A stretch of DNA of 64,000 nucleotides, from contig JBDTNQ010000007.1 of NCBI GenBank assembly GCA_039933635.1, positions 21,206 to 85,205 of the forward strand, written 5' to 3'. The notes under the pieces were generated by a model. That model worked only from the letters and a program-made list of their open reading frames with translations, had not been told where the DNA came from and ran no database searches. This document shows positions 59,998 to 64,000 of the stretch, piece after piece (positions within the stretch are counted from its first letter, which is position 1; each line of letters opens with the position of its first letter). The position numbers were made by a program, and so were the translations under genes. This stretch comes from JBDTNQ01 sp039933635 (GTDB taxonomy: Bacteria; Acidobacteriota; Vicinamibacteria; Vicinamibacterales; SCN-69-37).

Positions 59998-60765
59998 TCA
60001 GAACGCCGCCAGATTGAGCATGGAGTCGGGCCGCTTGCTGGCCACCATGCACAGCCGCGTCGGCTGAAGAAAGACCGGCTTCGAGAGGTGCACGAAGCCC
60101 GCCGTCCTCAGCATGCCCTTCACGCATTCGGTGTCGGGGATCCACCAGTTCGAGCCGTCGCCGTTGAGCTCATCGCGTTCAACGAACGCCATGATGCCAG
60201 TCCGCTTGAACTGAGAAACCGCCGGAATGCCCTGCCGAACGATGACGCCGTTCCGCGGATCCTCCGGAATGGCTTCGGTCTCGACCAGAATCGCGTCGTC
60301 GCAGATCCGGCCGAGGTCTTCGAGGACCTGCAGAGGGTTCTTCAGGTGGTACAGCACTCCGGCAAACACGACGAGATTGAACTGCTGTCCGAGCCCCGTG
60401 ATCGAATGCGCGTCGCCCTGACGGTAGTCGACGTCGACGTCCCAGATTTCGCGGAGTCGCCGCGCCTGCTGCAGGAACATGTCGACGAATTCGATGCCCA
60501 CAACCTGACCAGCGCCCCGGTGCTTGGCTTCGATGGCGAAGTACCCGGCGTTGCACCCGACGTCGAGCACCGAACGGCCGCCGAGATCGGGCGGCAAGGC
60601 CTTCGAGAACTGCGCCCACACATCCTCGTGAAATCCGCGGCCGGGCAGGGTCCACACGCCATTACCGAGATAGATACGGTGGTACCAGGAAGGAAACGAA
60701 GCGACGAGCGACAGACTCTCTTCGCGTCCGAGCGCCTTTGGCGGTTCAACAAGGCCTGTGTTCAT
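59998..60765 (-). CDS. SAM-dependent methyltransferase, CmoB-like
   Basis: 255 residues; GGAG stands five bases before the ATG. FPSWYHRIYLGNGVWTLPGR at residues 24-43 and SVLDVGCNAGYFAIEAKHRGAGQVVGIE (motif I) match the CmoB/DUF1698 group; VVFAGVLYHLKNPLQVLEDL is also diagnostic. E. coli CmoB carboxymethylates tRNA wobble uridine, but many acidobacterial and actinobacterial relatives act on other targets. Membership of the tRNA branch cannot be decided here. It lies upstream of the GT-C-like gene on the same strand with a 37-bp gap. Confidence 0.75.
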   Translation of the reverse strand: MNTGLVEPPKALGREESLSLVASFPSWYHRIYLGNGVWTLPGRGFHEDVWAQFSKALPPDLGGRSVLDVGCNAGYFAIEAKHRGAGQVVGIEFVDMFLQQARRLREIWDVDVDYRQGDAHSITGLGQQFNLVVFAGVLYHLKNPLQVLEDLGRICDDAILVETEAIPEDPRNGVIVRQGIPAVSQFKRTGIMAFVERDELNGDGSNWWIPDTECVKGMLRTAGFVHLSKPVFLQPTRLCMVASKRPDSMLNLAAF

Positions 60766-60824
60766 CTGATCTCCGAGGATGGCGCCGATATTCTACGTCA
60801 GACTCGTAAGCGACCACGATCCGA

Positions 60825-62594
60825 CTAGGGCGCCGGGACCGGCGTCACCTTCACGTTGAGGCTGCCCGTGAGGTCGCTCGCGTAGTCGTACACCACGAGC
60901 TTGATCACGGCCGGGGCCTCGCGGACGGGAATGCTGAGCGGCACCACCACGCCGGAGCGCCTCACGTCCGCGAGCCGCTGGTCCGTGTAACTCAACTCGA
61001 CCCCACGCTGCACGTCGCCCACGGGCTTCTGCTTGCCGTTGAGACAGAACGCCGATACCTGCAGGCTCGCGGTTTGCCGGCCGTTCACGGCCGAGAAGCG
61101 GACACGCGACACATCGACGGTCACGTTCAGCGTCGCCGTGGCCGGCGTGCTGCTCGCCACGGCCTTCAACGCAATGTCGCTCACCTCGCGCGCATCGGCA
61201 GCCGCGGCGCTCACACGGCTGAACGTCGCAATCGCCCGGCGGTCGATCGGCCCCGCTTCCCGGCGCGCGTAGTAGCCGCGGCGCACCAGCACCGTCACAT
61301 CCGGGCGATTGACCGTGACGACCACGTTGCGGAAGCGCCCGTCGAGCCGGTTGTTGGTGGGATAGTAGCCCAGCAGATACTGCACGCGGCTCGCCTGTTC
61401 GATGTAGTCGGCCGCCATCGACGCGTTGGCGAACCGGTTGGCGTCCGAGCGCCCGCCGGTCAGGTCTGCCAGGATGCGCGACGTCTGCGCCGGCAGCATC
61501 GTTCTCAGCGCGCTGACGGCATTGTACCTGACCGGCGCGCGTGACTCGGCGGCGCCAACGCCGGCCGTCGACGCCACGCCGCCTGCGCGGATGACGTCGA
61601 GGACCACGCGCGCGTCCGCCGCGGCCCGGCCGATGTCACGATCGTCCTCGACGGGATCGCGGAACTGCCGCTGCAGGCCGTACTCGGTCACCCAGAGCAG
61701 GTGTTTTTCGCCGTCCAGGTGTTTCAAGTACTCAATGCCCGCGTAGAGATTGCCTTGGTCCTGCATCGTCTGCGCGGTGTCGTCGATGAATTCCGACAGG
61801 CTGACGCCGAGGTTCTCGCGGGCCGCCGCGCTGACCCGGTCGGAGTCGGGCGCGGTGAACAGATCGTATTTCTCGCGAAGGAGCCGTTCGGCTTCCGGCG
61901 AGGCCTCGAGCGCGGCATTCAGCGTCCGCAGTGGCGCATTCGAGTCCCCGCGGAAGATCGCGTCCACCCCCTGCTGGATATTGGCGGGAACCGTGCGATT
62001 GCCGTACATGAACGCCGGGCTCGCGAAGTACAGCTGCAGTTCGCGATCAACTTTGCGGTACTGCTTCTTGAAGCGCTCGAGAAGCGCCAGTGTCCTGGCG
62101 TGGTCGGTCGTGAAGTCCGTCGCACGATTCCACGCCATGACCGCCACCCGATCCTGTGGCAGCAGCCGCTCCTTCACGAGGTGAATCGCGCCGCCAATGC
62201 CGTCGGACGGACCGCCCAAATCGCCGCGTCCGAGGAAGATCAGAAAGACGCGATAGCGACTGGGCTCGAGGGTGGTCGTCGGGCCGGTCTTCCGTGGCAG
62301 CGGCTGCTCGTCCGTCACGGGCTCGGCCGTCAACGCCTGCAACGAGAACAGCTTCACGTCCTGACGCACCCGGTCTTCGACCACGGTGAAGTCGCCCTGC
62401 CGAAGATCGGTGACCGGCTTGCCCTTCTTGTCGATCACCCGCACGTCCAGCGGGACAAGCGTCGTGCCGGACCGAAATGCCGGCGGTGGCGCGGGCGGTG
62501 CTGGCTGCGGTGCTTGAGGCGCCTGAGCTGAAAGCGCCACGACGGCGGCAATGCTCACGCATCCGACGAGCGCGCGGGTGAGAGCAGGTCGCAT
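60825..62594 (-). CDS. Secreted VWFA-related protein (acidobacterial type), long form
   Basis: 589 residues from ATG 62594, with GGGAG eight bases upstream; ATG 62600 is close. A signal peptide (LVGCVSIAAVVALSA) and a Pro-rich segment precede TLVPLDVRVIDKKGKPVTDLRQGDFTVVEDR, the family's N-terminal module. The VWA core begins YRVFLIFLGRGDLGG, where the metal site is not conserved. The last 200 residues include QYLLGYYPTNNRLDGRFRNVVVTVNRPDVTVLVRRGYYA, which is typical, followed by a beta domain. Exported; function unknown. Confidence 0.8.
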   Translation of the reverse strand: MRPALTRALVGCVSIAAVVALSAQAPQAPQPAPPAPPPAFRSGTTLVPLDVRVIDKKGKPVTDLRQGDFTVVEDRVRQDVKLFSLQALTAEPVTDEQPLPRKTGPTTTLEPSRYRVFLIFLGRGDLGGPSDGIGGAIHLVKERLLPQDRVAVMAWNRATDFTTDHARTLALLERFKKQYRKVDRELQLYFASPAFMYGNRTVPANIQQGVDAIFRGDSNAPLRTLNAALEASPEAERLLREKYDLFTAPDSDRVSAAARENLGVSLSEFIDDTAQTMQDQGNLYAGIEYLKHLDGEKHLLWVTEYGLQRQFRDPVEDDRDIGRAAADARVVLDVIRAGGVASTAGVGAAESRAPVRYNAVSALRTMLPAQTSRILADLTGGRSDANRFANASMAADYIEQASRVQYLLGYYPTNNRLDGRFRNVVVTVNRPDVTVLVRRGYYARREAGPIDRRAIATFSRVSAAAADAREVSDIALKAVASSTPATATLNVTVDVSRVRFSAVNGRQTASLQVSAFCLNGKQKPVGDVQRGVELSYTDQRLADVRRSGVVVPLSIPVREAPAVIKLVVYDYASDLTGSLNVKVTPVPAP

Positions 62595-62642
62595 GAGCAT
62601 CACTCCCTGGCAGGCTGGGTAGTCCCAGCATAATCTATGGGA

Positions 62643-63146
62643 ATGGCCTCTCAGGTTTCATTTGACATCACCTCTGCGGTAGATCTTCAGGAAGTGGACA
62701 ACGCCGTCAACCAGGCGCGTAAGGAAATCGGGCAGCGTTACGACTTCAAGGGCTCGAAGTCGACCATCGACTTCAACAAGGCTGAAAACCTGATTGTTCT
62801 GACCACAGAAGACACGTTCAAGATGGAAGCGGTATGGGACATCCTGCAGACGCGGATGATCCGCCGCGGTGTGCCCGTCAAGAATCTGCAACTGTCCGAC
62901 GTCGAGCAAATCTCCGGCGGCATGGTCAAACGCACCGTCACGTTGCAGCAGGGCATTTCATCCGACGCGGCCAAGGCCATCGTCAAATACCTCAAGGAAC
63001 AGAGCCTGAAGAAGGTCCAGGCGACCATTCAGGCGGACCAGGTCCGGGTCTCGTCGCCGTCGAAGGACGAATTGCAGCAAGCCATCCGCGTGCTCAAGGG
63101 GCACGATTTCGGCGTCGAACTGCAGTTCGGCAACTACCGCGAGTAG
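62643..63146 (+). CDS. yajQ: YajQ family nucleotide-binding protein
   Basis: 167 residues (an ATG at 62637 is also in frame). MASQVSFDITSAVDLQEVDNAVNQARKEIGQRYDFKGSKSTIDF opens the family and is very well conserved; GMVKRTVTLQQGISSDAAKAIVKYLKE and VRVSSPSKDELQQAI follow. YajQ-type proteins bind cyclic-di-GMP in Xanthomonas and other species and may act as transcription cofactors. With the HD-GYP enzyme at 42079-43245, the genome evidently uses this messenger. Confidence 0.95.
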   Translation: MASQVSFDITSAVDLQEVDNAVNQARKEIGQRYDFKGSKSTIDFNKAENLIVLTTEDTFKMEAVWDILQTRMIRRGVPVKNLQLSDVEQISGGMVKRTVTLQQGISSDAAKAIVKYLKEQSLKKVQATIQADQVRVSSPSKDELQQAIRVLKGHDFGVELQFGNYRE

Positions 63147-63150
63147 CGCC

Positions 63151-63855
63151 CTACTGCAGCGCGAACCTGACCGTGACCGTCATCAGCACTTCGACCGGCT
63201 GCCCATTGAGCAACGACGGCGTGTAGCGCCACTGCCGCACGGCGGTCAACGCCGCATCGTCGAGCATCTGCGGCGCGCTCAGCACCCGGACGTCCCGGAC
63301 GCTCCCGTCCTTTGCGATCGTGGCCTCGAGGATCACCGTGCCCTGCACGTGAGCCGCTTTGGCAATCGTCGGATACACGGGCACGACGTCGTGGATCTTG
63401 CCGGGGGCCTTGATGACGCCACCGGGGCGAATCGGCGCGACGGGCGGTAGCGGTGAGGGTACGGTCGGCGGCCTGACGAGTTCCGACAGTCCGCTGGCCT
63501 TCATCGCTCCGTCCACGATGCCCTCCACGATCGTCGTCATCGTCGGCGGCCGCTCCTCAACCAGCGCACTCGGCGCCTCCGTGGGGTACGGAGGCGGCGT
63601 GCTATCCGGCTGTGGCGTGGTCGGGTCGGGACGCACGGCCGGATCCGGTGGCGTGGCCACTGGCGGCGGTGGAGGCGCCGCGAAGACGAGCACGGACGCC
63701 GGCGTCGGCAAGGCATCCGTCATGAGCAACGGAATCGCGATGAACATCACGATCAACAGGGTGTGCGTCACGATCGACAGCGGCACCGTGTACCACTGCC
63801 GTGCCGTTCGGTGTCCTTCCCCCTCGACGACCTCTCGAAAGATCTCTCGCGGCAT
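63151..63855 (-). CDS. tonB: Energy transducer TonB
   Basis: 234 residues from ATG 63855, with GGAGG six bases upstream; the frame is open to 63972 without homology. A membrane helix (LSIVTHTLLIVMFIAIPLLM) follows a short cytoplasmic N-terminus. The Pro-rich periplasmic spacer (APPPPPVATPPDPAVRPDP ...) leads to the TonB C-terminal domain (HDVVPVYPTIAKAAHVQGTVILEATIAKDGSVRDVRVLSAP ... AVRQWRYTPSLLNGQPV). It would energise TonB receptors such as those at 19478-22756 and 43322-46387. It is convergent with yajQ, 4 bp apart. Confidence 0.9.
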   Translation of the reverse strand: MPREIFREVVEGEGHRTARQWYTVPLSIVTHTLLIVMFIAIPLLMTDALPTPASVLVFAAPPPPPVATPPDPAVRPDPTTPQPDSTPPPYPTEAPSALVEERPPTMTTIVEGIVDGAMKASGLSELVRPPTVPSPLPPVAPIRPGGVIKAPGKIHDVVPVYPTIAKAAHVQGTVILEATIAKDGSVRDVRVLSAPQMLDDAALTAVRQWRYTPSLLNGQPVEVLMTVTVRFALQ

Positions 63856-64000
63856 CTCGTCCTCCAGTTCCAGCGACACCCGTGGCCACACCATCCGCGG
63901 GCCGCGTCCTCTTGATCGCCCACCAATGGCCACCGCACCCTGTCTTGTCGCGTGACCTGTGACGTTAGACACCGAAACGGGTACGACGGGTACGACAGGT

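Noticed and set aside
63970..64000. Repeated GGTACGAC at the window end
   Set aside because: Only two short copies are visible before the window ends, so no array can be supported.

Overview
The window is GC-rich bacterial DNA that looks like a chromosomal segment from an Acidobacteriota genome, most likely of the Vicinamibacteria type. This is inferred from gene content: three secreted VWFA-related proteins, two large TonB-dependent receptors with an N-terminal carboxypeptidase-regulatory-like domain, a secreted quinoprotein paired with a c-type cytochrome, ThuA-domain proteins, CBM9-like secreted proteins and a TRAP transporter. There is no rRNA, CRISPR array, insertion sequence or prophage. 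One tRNA gene, tRNA-Pro(UGG), is present at 11491-11567.

Layout. 1-7190 (minus strand): a partial secreted CBM9-like protein, a YjbQ-like protein, a DUF4956 membrane protein with a VTC-type polyphosphate polymerase, a VWFA-related protein, and a coupled cytochrome c/quinoprotein pair. 7290-11370: a GT39-like membrane glycosyltransferase, a sugar epimerase coupled to a cytochrome c-HhH fusion, and a secreted beta-propeller. 11382-17873: a 24-bp tandem repeat, the tRNA, a small lysine-rich protein, a shortened SecA-like ATPase with a small secreted neighbour, and two decayed genes (ArsR/SdpI and an O-methyltransferase) flanking a ThuA and a CBM9-like gene. 17906-25304: alkaline phosphatase, a TonB receptor, a PHP metallohydrolase and a GDPD/PI-PLC-like protein. 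25545-37091: a PrsW-like protein, a zinc metallopeptidase, then a divergent wHTH-FHA regulator facing the main locus of interest. 37088-43245: an ECF42-type sigma factor with its DGPF-type and DHFR-like partners, a SprT-like protein, a GT-C-like membrane protein and a GAF/HD-GYP phosphodiesterase. 43322-53114: a second TonB receptor with an apparent sigma-54 promoter and leader ORF, an SGNH esterase/TRAP operon, a membrane protein preceded by a perfect palindrome, and a ThuA/EF-hand protein. 53182-63855: further VWFA proteins, a VTT membrane protein, a 5'-truncated spermidine-synthase-like remnant, an autoregulated-looking ABC/TetR operon, a GT-C-like protein, a CmoB-like methyltransferase, YajQ and TonB.

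The most striking region is 27688-37091. Six coding sequences run in one direction with start/stop overlaps: an FHA protein, a 31-residue membrane peptide, a PP2C phosphatase with an extracytoplasmic beta-helix, a membrane Ser/Thr kinase with an extracytoplasmic helical repeat region, a single polypeptide that joins a complete SEDS glycosyltransferase to a complete class B PBP transpeptidase, and a second FHA protein. A divergent wHTH-FHA regulator faces them. The gene set parallels the actinobacterial fhaA-fhaB-pstP-rodA-pbpA-pknA-pknB locus, but with rodA and pbpA fused and with extra sensor domains. I infer a phospho-threonine-controlled peptidoglycan synthesis module.

Regulatory elements include a 15-bp TetR-type operator, a GG-N10-GC sigma-54-like promoter, a 26-bp loopless palindrome and several strong hairpin terminators. 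All identifications come from reading motifs; no database search was run.
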